Positions 52,185-61,858 are shown, numbered from the stretch's first letter. The stretch: 64,000 nucleotides of DNA from Paraburkholderia solisilvae (GCF_902859875.1 NZ_CADIKF010000025.1:39328-103327); one strand, 5' to 3'. Translations and numbers: made by a program. Notes: a model not told the origin generated them from the sequence alone.

Positions 52185-53393
52185 TCATGCGTTTTCCGCT
52201 GAAGGCATCGTGAGCCCTACCAGTTCGAAGATATTCAGTTGCCCCTGGCGTTTGATAAACAACTCCTCGTATAGCTGCGTGGTGTTCAACTCGCCCCATT
52301 CGATCGCGCACCGAATCAGATACGGCACCGGACTGTGCGGCTCGAGCTTCACGAGCTCGGCGGCCGCCACCGCCAGTTGCGCGTACACGCCGGCCCGGCC
52401 GAGCGGCGCGGCGTGCGCGGACAGCGCGCCACGGTCGTCCGCCCAGACCGGCGGGTCACGCCGTTCCGGCTGATCGTCGCGCGATAACGGCGGCGCGCCG
52501 CCGCTTTCGTAACCGATTTCCGGCGCCTCGTGCGTCGCTTCAGGTGTGGCTTCATCCTCGTCTGCGACAAGCGGCACGCCGCGCTGATGCAATTCGCCCG
52601 CGATAAAACCGCGAATCTGTTCGAGCTGGCCGCGCAGCGCACCGACGCCCGGTCCGTCTTCGTCGAAGCACGCGTCGAGCGTCGCGGCGAGATGCAGCAA
52701 CGCGTCAATCGCCTCGCCGAGCGCGATGTGTGAGCGCAGTAACGCATCGTCGGCAGTCGCGCGCCATGCACGCGTGAAATCGTCCGCGTCGAAATCGTTG
52801 TCCGCGCCCGGCATCTGACCGCGCTCGTGCATACCGTGCACATCGGCCGTCGCAGGCTGACGCCGCTGCCGTTCGCAATCGGCCCACGCGTAGACACGCC
52901 CCGCATCGCTCGTCCCCGTAATCGGCACGAGATTCACCGGCACGACCAGCTTGTCGTTGAGCCAGCGAAACAGGTTCGCGCGATGTTCGAAGCCGCCATC
53001 CGCCGGCAGCGGATAAGCGGCCTCCCAATAGCGTTCCGTGAGCGCGTCGAGCACCGCGATGCCGGCCGCCAGCCCCGCGAAGCCGTGCTCATGCAGCAAC
53101 GCTTCGGCAAGCCAGACCGCCAGTTGCAGATCCTTGCTGCGGCGCGCGAGCGCATCGAGCGTTGCATGGGCCACCTGGTCCCACGCGGCGCGTTTCAGAT
53201 CGTGCGTCCATGCGCCGAGCGGCAGCGTCGCGTCGTCGTGTTCGCGCGCGCGCCGGATGGCCAGCCACTCGGGCGTGCCGCGCAGCGGATCGCCGGCCGG
53301 CCGCGCCGGATCGATCGGCGCAAGCAGCGTATCGCCGTGCACACCGTAGTGCCCGGCAAGGAATTCGTTTGCATTGCGAAGAGCGTGGGACAT
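52185..53393 (-). CDS. tssA: T6SS protein TssA (ImpA-type)
   Basis: A 402-residue protein with the ImpA N-terminal domain (about 20-150): IDPARPAGDPLRGTPEWLAIRRAREHDD, then WLAEALLHEHGFAGLAAGIAVLDALTERYWEAAYP. The C-terminal part ends in PYLIRCAIEWGELNTTQLYEELFIKRQGQLNIFELVGL. TssA caps or primes sheath and tail-tube assembly. It is the last gene of the minus-strand T6SS operon, 24 bases after tssM with GAAGGAAG before the ATG. Confidence 0.92.
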   Translation of the reverse strand: MSHALRNANEFLAGHYGVHGDTLLAPIDPARPAGDPLRGTPEWLAIRRAREHDDATLPLGAWTHDLKRAAWDQVAHATLDALARRSKDLQLAVWLAEALLHEHGFAGLAAGIAVLDALTERYWEAAYPLPADGGFEHRANLFRWLNDKLVVPVNLVPITGTSDAGRVYAWADCERQRRQPATADVHGMHERGQMPGADNDFDADDFTRAWRATADDALLRSHIALGEAIDALLHLAATLDACFDEDGPGVGALRGQLEQIRGFIAGELHQRGVPLVADEDEATPEATHEAPEIGYESGGAPPLSRDDQPERRDPPVWADDRGALSAHAAPLGRAGVYAQLAVAAAELVKLEPHSPVPYLIRCAIEWGELNTTQLYEELFIKRQGQLNIFELVGLTMPSAENA

Positions 53394-53417
53394 CGTGCTT
53401 CCTTCAAGGTCGTTGCT

Positions 53418-56400
53418 TCAGTTTTTCTCCGGCGCGGCGTCGCCTCCGCCCCCGCCGGCCCCGCCGGCTTCGGCGGGCGAGCCCGGCTCAGGCAGCGGCG
53501 GCAAGGTCGGAATCGGCGGTACGTCCGGCAGCAGCGCGGTCGAAAAGCGCGCCGCGCGGTTCGCGAGCGGCGCATCGAGCGACGGCGCGCGCGTCGGGAA
53601 CATCGGCAGCTTCAGCAGAACCGCGCTGCGGCTCGTCGGGTCCGTGCCCTGCAACTGCAGATTGATCAGCAGCCGCGCGATTTTCGTGATCGCCGCCGGC
53701 TGCGACGCCGACGCCGTCGCGGTGGTGGCCGCGGTGGTGGCCGTGGCCGCCGCCGTCACGACCGGCACGTCGTAGCGCAGCGTCACACCATCCGCCGGCG
53801 TGGCGCCGCTGTCGCTCGCGTGCTGCTGCACCATGCGCAGCAGCGCCCACGTGCCGGTCGTCGTGAAGGTGGCGGTCAAGCCGTCGACCTCCGGCTCGCC
53901 GGGCCGCGCCGGATCGCCGCGCGGCGTCCATGCGGACAGGTCGGCCCAGGTGAGATCGAGCGCAAGCGGCTGGCTTGCCGACCAGTCGAGACTGCTGGGC
54001 CGGTTCGGATAGCCGGCCGCATGATCGCCGGACGTCAGCGCCCAGTTGACCACCTGGTCCGCGCCCCGCTCCGCCGCTGGCCGCACATTGAACGTTGCGT
54101 TCAGATGCACGGCGAGCGTGCCGTCGGCGCGCAAGGTTGCATCGAAGAAGGTCTGCGCGGCGTCGAGCTGATCCAGGAATTTCACGACCACCACGCGCTG
54201 CGCTTTCGGCAGCGCGGCCGCCTGCGCGCGCAATGCGGTGCGCTGCTGCGCATAAGCGCCGAAGAAATCGCGCACCGCGCCGGGCGACGCGTCGCGCGCA
54301 TCGAGCGAAGCAAATGGGAAACGCCCGGCGAGCGCCGCATCGAAACTCATAAACAACTGGCCGAACGCGTCGGCATTGGTGCCTGCGCAACGCAGATTCG
54401 TATCGGCCACGAGCGTGCGGCGCAGCGACGCGAACAGGTTGTTCGCCTCTTCGTCCGCGGGCTGATAACCCTGCAGCCGCACATGACAGTTGGCCGCCTC
54501 CATGCCGTTGAGCCGGTCGACGAACAGCGACGCGAGCTGACCCAGCTGTCCCGACGGATCGTTGGCCGGCACATAGCGGTTCACTTCCGCGATCGAGTTG
54601 TTCCAGAACGCGACGGTCTGCTCGTTCGGCTGCGCGCTGCCGCTATTCACGACGGCCACGTTCTGCGCGAGCGCGGTAAATGGCGCCGCATAGCCGGCCA
54701 GCACCTGCGCGCGCGCCACCTGGCGCGACAGGTAGTCGCGCGTGACGGCCACTGTGCCGAGATCGTAGAAGTCCGGTCCCGCGGGGTCCGCCTGCGGCAT
54801 ATACAGACGGCTTTGCAGCGCGAGGCCGGTGACTTGCGACAGATGATTCGACGCGAACTGCTGCAGGCAGCCCGATAGCGACGCGTAGCCGCCGGTAAAG
54901 CCGAATTCCGCGTAGCTGCGCTCGACCGCCACCAGCGAGCCGAGCGTCTGCACGAGATCGCGGCTCGCCTGCGCGAGCGCGTCTTCGTCGGACGACACCG
55001 GGGCAAGCATGCCGGCATCGGCCGCCGCCGAAGCCACCGCGCGCTCCACGCCGGTGCGCGGCGGCGTGCGCTGCGCTTCGTTGAGCGCGTGGTTCAACGC
55101 GTTCTCGAGTTGCTTGAGCGCGATCCGTCCGAACAGCGGCCGCGCGCCCGGCGCATTCGCCGGCTGCAGATGAAAGCGCCGCGCGTAAGCGCGATACTGG
55201 TCCGCATACTTGAGCGCGCCGGCCAGCGCCTCGGCATTCCACGCACCGGGCGCCGCGCCATCCGCCTGGCACACCAGCGGCTCCGGGCGCTGCGTGACCT
55301 GCAGATAAGGCAGGCTGCTCAGTTCGGTCAGACCGTCAAACTCTGCGGCAAACGCCGGATTGAATGCGCGTCCGCCCCGGGTCGTCTCGATCAGCGGGTC
55401 GTACGGCGGCACCGCGAGCGCGTCGAGCGCCGCATAGACCTTGTCGTCGCACTGCTCGCTCGAAAAAAGACGCTGCGTCGCGTCCGGCAGATCGCCATAT
55501 GCCATGTTCGATTCGCCGGCCGCGACCGGCGCGCCCGCGGCGATCACCGAGCCCGCGCGCTTGAGCGCCAGCGTCTGCGCGACGAGATCGGTGCGGATCT
55601 GCTCGCACAGGTTGCGGCGCCCGCCGGCCGCCGTCGAGCCGAACCAGTTGTCGCGCACCCAGCCGAGCCACCAGACCAGATAGCTTGCCTGCGCGGCCGA
55701 GTCGCCTTCGTTGCCGTTCAGTTGCGCCAGCAACCGTTTACCGGCCGACGCCTCGTAGATCAGTTCGTCGTGCAGCACCTGTTCGTCATGCAGAATGTCG
55801 GCCGAGTAGATCTGCGGCAGACGGTCGGGCAGATTCGGCTGATAGTCGGTCGATCCCCACCAGACCGCGCGCGCCAGCACGCTGTCGTCGCTGTTCTGCA
55901 TCACGAGCGCAGTCGGCAGTCCGTACGCGAAATTGACGAGATGCGCGAAGTTCTCGAGTCCGGCGCGCGTCTCGCCGCCGGACAGCGGGCGCACGATTTC
56001 CCGATACGTCGTAAGCGCATGTTCGAGATCGGTGATCGCGCGCAAATGCGCGTTGAGATCGTTGCGCGCCTGCAGCAGCCGCTGCTGTCCTTCCGCGGCG
56101 ACCGGCCCGACGTCTTCGCCGTGCGCGATCAGCTGGTGCGCGCGATTGGTCAGCTGGCAGCCGAGCCCGGGCAGGATCACGCCGTTGAACGCGTGCGCGG
56201 TCGCAACGCGGATCGCGCCGTCGCGCAACGGATGCAGCGGCCACGGCCACGACCATGACCACGGGTTCGCGAGATCGAACGAGCGCGTGTCGAGATCGTG
56301 CAGCGCGACCAGCAGCGTCGAGATATCGGTCGCGCTCGGGCACACGCCGCCCTGGTACGGCGTCAGGTTCTGCAATTGCACGAGCGAGCGGTCCAGCGTG

Positions 56401-57749
56401 GCGACTGTCGAGTACAGGCGATAGCCGGCGAACGACAGCGCAATCGCGAACGCCGCGCCGCACACCACCGCGCCGAGCTGGAAGCTGCGCAAAAAGCGGT
56501 TGCGCGACCACACCGACGAGCGGCTCGCGCGCGCGCCGCCCCATTCGGCGAAGATCTTGTCGTCGATCAGACCGTCGACGAACGACAGGTCGTGACGCGC
56601 CGCGCCGGTCGAGATCATGCCGTCGCCGTCGGTGTCGCCGATGAAATAGATGCCGCGGCACACATACCCCGGGCGGTCGACAGTCGCGCGAAAACTCAGC
56701 GAGAGCCAGCGCGACAGGCTGTCGCGCAATGCGTGCAGCCGCGACGGAAACAGCACCGCGCCTTCGCGTTCGCTCATCTCGAGTTCGGCGACCGAACGCG
56801 CGGCGGCTTCGGTCTGGATCGTGCGCAACTGTTCGAGCACCGCGGCCAGCGCGGCCTCGCCCCATTCGGCCGGCGTGTCGTTCGACGCGTTCAGCGGCGC
56901 CGACCAGCCGAACATCTGTTTGCTGTACGCGGCCGGCTGCTGACGCCAGAACGCGCCGAAACCGCTGACGGCGTCGCACTGCGTGACCACCACATACACG
57001 GGCAGCACGAACTGGAACGCGTCCTGCACGTCGCACAGCTGGCGGTACGCATCCGCGCCGGCACGCGCCGCTGCCTGCGGGTCCGCCTCGAGCAACGTGC
57101 GCGCGGAAATGGTCAGCACGATCCCGTCGACGGGCCGCTCAGGGCGCAGATCGACGAGCGTCGAGAGCAGCGCGAGCCAGCGCGACGGCGCCTTCGGCGC
57201 CACGGCGCCGGCCGCATTCGCGGCGCCGTTCGCCGCGCCATTCGCGGCACCATTCGCGGCACCATTCGCGAGTGCCGGCGCGCCGGCCGCTTTCGCCGCG
57301 CCATTGACGAGTGCGGCCGCGCCGGTCGCTTTCGCGGCGCCGTTGGCCGATGCGGCGGCGGATATCGCGCCATCGATATCGATCAGCACGCCGCGATTCA
57401 TCACCGCCCAGCTGGCGCCTGACGCGCGCAGCGACGCATAGCGCCGGTCCGGATGCGGCTGCTGCAGTTCCGGGCCGGAACGCGAAAAGCTGGTCTTGCC
57501 TGACTGGCGCTCGCCGAGCAACACCAACCACGGCAGCCGGTAGCGCCACGCGCGGCGGGTGCGCGCATAGTCGATCGCTTCGAAGACCTTGGCCACCCAG
57601 CGGCCAGCGCCGCGCGGCGGCGCGTCCGCGCTTTCCGGTTGCGCGGGGGCCGACGCATGCGCGCCGCCGCGCGCACGCCAGATCAGCACGCCGGCGAGCA
57701 CGCCGAGCAGAATGCCGATACCAAGCAGAATCTCGAAAGCGAGCGTCAC
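53418..57749 (-). CDS. tssM: T6SS membrane complex protein TssM (IcmF)
   Basis: A 1443-residue inner-membrane protein. It has an N-terminal transmembrane helix (about 5-23), Walker A GERQSGKTS near residue 79, a second transmembrane segment near 425-445, and a large periplasmic region that contacts TssJ and ends in a Gly/Pro-rich tail. With TssL and TssJ it spans the envelope. Two oddities: the usual DTAG of the nucleotide pocket reads DIDGA, and an Asn-Gly-Ala-Ala repeat linker (about 133-190) interrupts the cytoplasmic domain. The GTG start overlaps the tssL stop (GTGA); AAGGAGA lies upstream. Confidence 0.93.
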   Translation of the reverse strand: MTLAFEILLGIGILLGVLAGVLIWRARGGAHASAPAQPESADAPPRGAGRWVAKVFEAIDYARTRRAWRYRLPWLVLLGERQSGKTSFSRSGPELQQPHPDRRYASLRASGASWAVMNRGVLIDIDGAISAAASANGAAKATGAAALVNGAAKAAGAPALANGAANGAANGAANGAANAAGAVAPKAPSRWLALLSTLVDLRPERPVDGIVLTISARTLLEADPQAAARAGADAYRQLCDVQDAFQFVLPVYVVVTQCDAVSGFGAFWRQQPAAYSKQMFGWSAPLNASNDTPAEWGEAALAAVLEQLRTIQTEAAARSVAELEMSEREGAVLFPSRLHALRDSLSRWLSLSFRATVDRPGYVCRGIYFIGDTDGDGMISTGAARHDLSFVDGLIDDKIFAEWGGARASRSSVWSRNRFLRSFQLGAVVCGAAFAIALSFAGYRLYSTVATLDRSLVQLQNLTPYQGGVCPSATDISTLLVALHDLDTRSFDLANPWSWSWPWPLHPLRDGAIRVATAHAFNGVILPGLGCQLTNRAHQLIAHGEDVGPVAAEGQQRLLQARNDLNAHLRAITDLEHALTTYREIVRPLSGGETRAGLENFAHLVNFAYGLPTALVMQNSDDSVLARAVWWGSTDYQPNLPDRLPQIYSADILHDEQVLHDELIYEASAGKRLLAQLNGNEGDSAAQASYLVWWLGWVRDNWFGSTAAGGRRNLCEQIRTDLVAQTLALKRAGSVIAAGAPVAAGESNMAYGDLPDATQRLFSSEQCDDKVYAALDALAVPPYDPLIETTRGGRAFNPAFAAEFDGLTELSSLPYLQVTQRPEPLVCQADGAAPGAWNAEALAGALKYADQYRAYARRFHLQPANAPGARPLFGRIALKQLENALNHALNEAQRTPPRTGVERAVASAAADAGMLAPVSSDEDALAQASRDLVQTLGSLVAVERSYAEFGFTGGYASLSGCLQQFASNHLSQVTGLALQSRLYMPQADPAGPDFYDLGTVAVTRDYLSRQVARAQVLAGYAAPFTALAQNVAVVNSGSAQPNEQTVAFWNNSIAEVNRYVPANDPSGQLGQLASLFVDRLNGMEAANCHVRLQGYQPADEEANNLFASLRRTLVADTNLRCAGTNADAFGQLFMSFDAALAGRFPFASLDARDASPGAVRDFFGAYAQQRTALRAQAAALPKAQRVVVVKFLDQLDAAQTFFDATLRADGTLAVHLNATFNVRPAAERGADQVVNWALTSGDHAAGYPNRPSSLDWSASQPLALDLTWADLSAWTPRGDPARPGEPEVDGLTATFTTTGTWALLRMVQQHASDSGATPADGVTLRYDVPVVTAAATATTAATTATASASQPAAITKIARLLINLQLQGTDPTSRSAVLLKLPMFPTRAPSLDAPLANRAARFSTALLPDVPPIPTLPPLPEPGSPAEAGGAGGGGGDAAPEKN
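57211..57270. repeat. 12-bp tandem repeat inside tssM, five copies
   Basis: Five consecutive 12-base units of the form GCNCCATTCGCG (57211-57222, -57234, -57246, -57258, -57270), the last two identical. They encode repeated Asn-Gly-Ala-Ala in TssM. A longer related unit (VNGAAKA type) follows to about 57350. Copy number may vary between strains. Confidence 0.85.
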
Positions 57750-58843
57750 AGCGCGTCTCCTTTGCGCTTGCCGAGCGCGCCATCGCGCACGCGTCCGCTT
57801 GCCTGCGTGCTCGTCTGGCCGCTTGTGGTGCGGCCGGGTGAGCGGCGCGGTTGCGCCGTCCCGCCGCTTGCACTGCTTGCATCGCTTGCATCGATTGCGC
57901 CGCTTTGAACCGGACCGCTCGCCTGCGTGCCGACGTTGCCGCCGGCCGCGGCTTGCTGCACCGTGTGCGGGTTTTCCAGTTCATTGCCGGACTGCGCCGC
58001 ATCGAAACGCCCGGTGCCGACGCCTCGCAGGCTTGCCTGCTGCGCGGCGGCATCGTTCGCGAGCAGTTCTTCGAACGGGCTGAGCGCGGTAAACCAGATC
58101 GCGCCGGCCACGATCAGGTAGGCCGCCAGCGCGAGCCGCGCGCCGTAGAACCACGGCGACAGCGGCGCGAGGCGGCTGCCGTTCGACTCCGGGTCCGCGA
58201 GCCGCACCGTATGCTCGTAGGCCTGTTCGAATGCGCGGCCGGTGTCGTGCGTGCCACGCACGCCGCGCACGAAAGCGGCGAGTTCGAGGCGGCGGCGCGC
58301 GAGCCTGTCCGCTTCGCGATCGCCGCGCAGCCCGCCGCGAAAACCGAGTTCCAGCGCCGCCAGCAGCACGAGACCGAGTTCCGCGTGCAGCAGCGTCGGC
58401 GCCTGCGTCGCCAGCAGCTGATCGACAATCCGATAGAAACCGACACCCGCCGCGCGCGTATCGAACAGCGCGCCTTCGAGCGTCAACCCGAGCCATTCGG
58501 CGCGACCGTTCCAGCGCACCTCGAGCAGGATCTGCTCGTCCGCGAGCGCCGCCATTGCATACTGCGCATCGCGATAGAGCGCGCATTCATCCGGCGAGCC
58601 GTCGTGTTCGACCGCGCTTCGTTGCGCGCGCAACTGTTCGAGCAGACGCTCGTGCGCGCGCCTCGCGGGCGATTCCGACTCGGCCCACGCACTGCCGCCC
58701 GGCTGCGCACCGGCAGGCGCGCCTGCACCCGCGCGCAACAACGTCGGCTTCACGTCCGCGAGCGTTTCGTAGAAGTCGCAGAAGTACGCGTAAAGCGGCA
58801 GCCGCTGACGCGCACCGGCGCCATCAGCGGAGAGCCGCACCAT
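57746..58843 (-). CDS. tssL: T6SS membrane complex protein TssL (DotU/ImpK)
   Basis: A 365-residue protein. The cytoplasmic DotU domain (about 1-230) holds LPLYAYFCDFYETLADVK, YAMAALADEQIL and GVGFYRIVDQLLA followed by ELGLVLLAALELGFRGGLRG, then one transmembrane helix (LALAAYLIVAGAIWFTAL, about 236-253). The remaining 110 residues are a low-complexity Ser/Gly/Gln/Thr-rich periplasmic tail, not an OmpA-type peptidoglycan-binding domain. It pairs with TssM. The ATG at 58843 has GGAGGG just upstream and overlaps tssK by 20 bases. Confidence 0.9.
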   Translation of the reverse strand: MVRLSADGAGARQRLPLYAYFCDFYETLADVKPTLLRAGAGAPAGAQPGGSAWAESESPARRAHERLLEQLRAQRSAVEHDGSPDECALYRDAQYAMAALADEQILLEVRWNGRAEWLGLTLEGALFDTRAAGVGFYRIVDQLLATQAPTLLHAELGLVLLAALELGFRGGLRGDREADRLARRRLELAAFVRGVRGTHDTGRAFEQAYEHTVRLADPESNGSRLAPLSPWFYGARLALAAYLIVAGAIWFTALSPFEELLANDAAAQQASLRGVGTGRFDAAQSGNELENPHTVQQAAAGGNVGTQASGPVQSGAIDASDASSASGGTAQPRRSPGRTTSGQTSTQASGRVRDGALGKRKGDAL

Positions 58844-60311
58844 TGCCACCCTCCGCGCTGTGCGTACCCGCCGCCGTCGACGCCGTGTCCGCCAACGCCG
58901 GCTCCTGCCGCGGCGGCTCGGCCGGATGCCGGCTCGGCGCCCGATACAGCACGATCGCCGCCGGCGCATGCACGCCGGCGAGGCGGCCGAAGCCCCGGAT
59001 CGCGAGCGGCCGTCCCGGTGCGAACATCGGCTCGAGCGCGCCGTCGAATTCGAATGCGCTGTTGCGGATCTCGTAGTAAAGCGCGCCAGGGTTCAGCCCC
59101 TCGTGCCGTCCGACCGCCGGCACCGGCACAGCCGTCGCGCCCGGGATGCGGCGCTGCTCGAGCGCCTGCAGCAGCGCGGGTTGCGCGATCGTGCAGTTGT
59201 CGAACCAGTGCTCGAGGTCGGCACGGCTTTGCGCGGCCGCCGGCATCACCTCGATCAACAGCGTGTCGCCCGCATCGGCCGGCAGCGCGCGCGTAAATTC
59301 GCCAGGTCCGATCTGTTCGAACGGCAGGCGCTCGTACATCGGGCGAATCGCCGCCAGCCGCATTTCGATAAACGACAGCGCGATGTCGAAACCGGTCTGG
59401 CAGTCGAGATGATCGTACGGCGGCAGCACCGGCGGGTCCGGCGGCATATCCAGCGACGCGAGGCCGCCCACCGTCTGCGCGAGCGCGAGGTAAAGCTGGC
59501 GCGGCGCGACATCGGCGCCGGGCACGAGCACGTCGAGCGCCGGCAGCACCGTCGACAGCCGCCGCGCCGCCAGCGTCAGAAAGCTGTCGCCGTCCGCGCC
59601 GCGCGTCGACGCGGCGGCCGCTTCCTGCGCGATCTGCCGCAGCTTCATGCGCAGCGTGTCGCGCACCGCGTCGACGCGCGCATGCAGCGCCTTGTCCTTC
59701 ATCAACGCCGACGCGGCGATCGACGTGAGCGGCGGATGGTAGGCGGTACGGCGGAACGTGCCTAGCACGGTGCGTTCAAGTTCGAGCAGCGGACAGCCGC
59801 AGAGCAGGTTCGCCCCGGGCGCCCAGCCGGTCGCGAGGCGGAAGGCGGGCTTGAGCCGCGCGATCGGCACCGGATTCGCGCCGGTGTTCTCGTCGACCGC
59901 AGAGCCGCCCGCCACCGACTCGAAGCGCCGGTTCATGGTGCCCGGTGCTGCCGCCGCATCGCCGCGCGTCGGCAGCACCAGTGCGATGCGCCGGCGGCTG
60001 CCGGCCTCCTGCATCTCGCCCGTCACGTCCAGTTCGAGCGCGGCGTCGGTCTGGCGATCGAGCAGCACGGGCGTGCCGTCGTCGAGCACGCATTCGACCG
60101 AGCGCACGACGACGCGGCCACGCTCGAGCAGCCCCTCGTCGAGTTCGAGCGACAGCACCCCCCAATAGTCGGGGTTCGCGCGCGCGCTCAGATAGCGCAC
60201 ATGCGCCTGCCAGAAGCGCTCATTCTGCTGCAGGTGCTGCGGCGACAGCATCAGCCCTTCCGACCACTGGATGCCGTACGGAACCTCGGGAAAGCCGTTA
60301 GACCGGTTCAT
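58824..60311 (-). CDS. tssK: T6SS baseplate protein TssK (ImpJ/VasE)
   Basis: A 495-residue protein starting with PYGIQWSEGLMLSPQHLQQNERFW, the hallmark of TssK, followed by YWGVLSLELDEGLLERGRVVV. C-terminal features are EHWFDNCTIAQPALLQALEQRRIPG and YYEIRNSAFEFDG. TssK connects the baseplate to the TssJLM membrane complex. The tail after residue 465 is disordered. AGAGGAT precedes the ATG. It lies 65 bases after tssJ, the widest gap in the operon. Confidence 0.93.
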   Translation of the reverse strand: MNRSNGFPEVPYGIQWSEGLMLSPQHLQQNERFWQAHVRYLSARANPDYWGVLSLELDEGLLERGRVVVRSVECVLDDGTPVLLDRQTDAALELDVTGEMQEAGSRRRIALVLPTRGDAAAAPGTMNRRFESVAGGSAVDENTGANPVPIARLKPAFRLATGWAPGANLLCGCPLLELERTVLGTFRRTAYHPPLTSIAASALMKDKALHARVDAVRDTLRMKLRQIAQEAAAASTRGADGDSFLTLAARRLSTVLPALDVLVPGADVAPRQLYLALAQTVGGLASLDMPPDPPVLPPYDHLDCQTGFDIALSFIEMRLAAIRPMYERLPFEQIGPGEFTRALPADAGDTLLIEVMPAAAQSRADLEHWFDNCTIAQPALLQALEQRRIPGATAVPVPAVGRHEGLNPGALYYEIRNSAFEFDGALEPMFAPGRPLAIRGFGRLAGVHAPAAIVLYRAPSRHPAEPPRQEPALADTASTAAGTHSAEGGNGAALR

Positions 60312-60376
60312 TTGATCCTCTTCACTGCATGTTTGGCAGGTGTGTCACACATGGTGCGGCCCTTCATTGCAGCCAT

Positions 60377-60907
60377 TCAGCGCGTGCCGTCGTAAGCGAC
60401 GCTGCCGGGCGACAAGGTGATGCGCATCCGTTTGTATGGCGTCAGGTCCGCTACGCCCTGGCCCGCCGGCACCACGAAATTCACATAGCAATAGACGGTC
60501 AGCGCATCCTTCTCGCGCGAACTCAGCTTCAGGGGCCCAAGCGACTGATTCGGCGGCAACTGCACCGAGCGCACGCTGATCTTCGGGCCAAGCGCGGTTT
60601 CGAGTTCCGCCCGGTGCGCGAACCAGTCGGGCCCGCTGCGCGGCAGCGCGCTCGCCGTCGGACGGTCGTAGACGAACACGAGATCGAGCGCGGTCGCGCT
60701 CGAACGATTCGCGTCGGTGGTGGCGACGATCGTCAGTTCGCGCAGCTTCGCGGTCGGCGGACCGAACCAGCCGCAGCCGGCGGTCAGCGACGCCGCCGCG
60801 GCGAGCATCGCGAGCACGGCCCGCGCGGCCACGTGCCGCCTGCCGCGCGCACGCGCGCCGTCCAGCCTGTGCCCAGCCGCCCGGACCCGATTCATGACGC
60901 CCCTCAT
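60377..60907 (-). CDS. tssJ: T6SS outer-membrane lipoprotein TssJ (VasD)
   Basis: A 176-residue lipoprotein. The signal is long (about 44 residues), Arg-rich, with a lipobox LTAGC. The mature part shows the transthyretin-like TssJ fold: LRELTIVATTDANRSSATALDLVFVYDR and a YKRMRITLSPGSVAYDG end. It anchors the secretion complex in the outer membrane and binds TssM. The start is ATGA-coupled to the PAAR-like gene; an ATG four codons later is also possible. Confidence 0.9.
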   Translation of the reverse strand: MRGVMNRVRAAGHRLDGARARGRRHVAARAVLAMLAAAASLTAGCGWFGPPTAKLRELTIVATTDANRSSATALDLVFVYDRPTASALPRSGPDWFAHRAELETALGPKISVRSVQLPPNQSLGPLKLSSREKDALTVYCYVNFVVPAGQGVADLTPYKRMRITLSPGSVAYDGTR

Positions 60908-61290
60908 CCCAGCGTGAGCACGCGAAACTGCGCGGGCGTCAGCGACAACCCGACTGCGTTCGGCGGCATGCCGTTCTGCATCGTCAGCGACGTCAGGCGC
61001 GTGGCGAACATCACGCCGACCATCACCTTGAAGCTGCCGAGCACCGGGCGGTCCGGGCCCATTTCGATCTGCGACACGACGCCGCCCGCCGAAATGTCGC
61101 CGAGGCTCACCGTGCCTTGCGTCATCAGGTTTTCCGCGAGGCCGCCGCCGAAGATCACGTTGAACACCGTCGGGATATGCGTAAACGACAGCGCGAAATT
61201 CGGAAACGGAAACGGGATCGGCACCGGCAACAGCTTGCAGACGTCCGGAAACGCAAGATTGAGCACACCGAGATTGGTATTCGCGAACAT
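60904..61290 (-). CDS. PAAR-like protein (DUF4150)
   Basis: A 128-residue protein starting MFANTNLGVLNLAFPDVCKLL, then PVPIPFPFPNFALSF: the DUF4150 PAAR-like pattern. These form the sharp tip on VgrG spikes and carry or recruit effectors. It has no C-terminal toxin extension, so it is a bare tip protein. It starts 4 bases after the DUF3540 stop and overlaps tssJ by 4 bases. Confidence 0.85.
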   Translation of the reverse strand: MFANTNLGVLNLAFPDVCKLLPVPIPFPFPNFALSFTHIPTVFNVIFGGGLAENLMTQGTVSLGDISAGGVVSQIEMGPDRPVLGSFKVMVGVMFATRLTSLTMQNGMPPNAVGLSLTPAQFRVLTLG

Positions 61291-61294
61291 ATCG

Positions 61295-61858
61295 TCAGCC
61301 CATCGAGATGCGGTCGGCGTCGACCTTGACGTCTTTCTCCGCGGTCACCATCACCTGCGCGCCGTGCTGCCGCAGCAGTTGCTCGACGTCGAGCAGGTAG
61401 TGCTCCGCGTTGCCGACGTAATGCCGCATCGTGTCGACCACCGTTTGCAGCACGGTGCGAAACAGATCGTGCGCGCTCACGCTCAAGGTGCCGGCAGCGG
61501 CGACGATGTCGATGTCCTTCAGCGAGCGCAGCGCCACCCGTTCGGTCGCGACCAGCTCGAGCGACGCTTGCCGGACCGACAGATGCGCGACACCGGGCGC
61601 ACTGAGCGTCGCATCGGCGACGCTCGTGCCGGCCGGGCGCGCGACGATATGAACGATATAGTTGAGCGCGTCGGCACAAGTCGCGACCAGCACGCGATCG
61701 CCGACACGCGGTTCGATCAGACACGACAGCGCCGTCTGCGCAAGACGGCCGTCGTCGAGCAGAAAACGGTGCTCGCCGAGTTCGACCGCGAGCTTCGATT
61801 CATGCCATAGCGGGCTCGTGGTGCAAACCTCGCGTTGCGTCACCCCTTGCCGGGTCAT
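61295..61858 (-). CDS. DUF3540 protein of the T6SS tip module
   Basis: A 187-residue protein: CLIEPRVGDRVLVATCADALNYIVHIV near residue 45, VALRSLKDIDIVAAAGTLSVSAHDLFRTVLQTVVD in the middle and VMVTAEKDVKVDADRISMG at the end. It matches DUF3540, which accompanies PAAR-like and pentapeptide genes in T6SS loci. The C-terminal strands recall the beta-helix needle of VgrG. The ATG at 61858 overlaps the previous stop (ATGA) and has AGGAG upstream; the longer open frame lies over the pentapeptide gene and is not used. Confidence 0.85.
   Translation of the reverse strand: MTRQGVTQREVCTTSPLWHESKLAVELGEHRFLLDDGRLAQTALSCLIEPRVGDRVLVATCADALNYIVHIVARPAGTSVADATLSAPGVAHLSVRQASLELVATERVALRSLKDIDIVAAAGTLSVSAHDLFRTVLQTVVDTMRHYVGNAEHYLLDVEQLLRQHGAQVMVTAEKDVKVDADRISMG

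Noticed and set aside
52827..54878. 683-residue open frame antisense to tssA/tssM
   Set aside because: Arg-rich composition with no recognisable domain; it crosses two well-supported genes.
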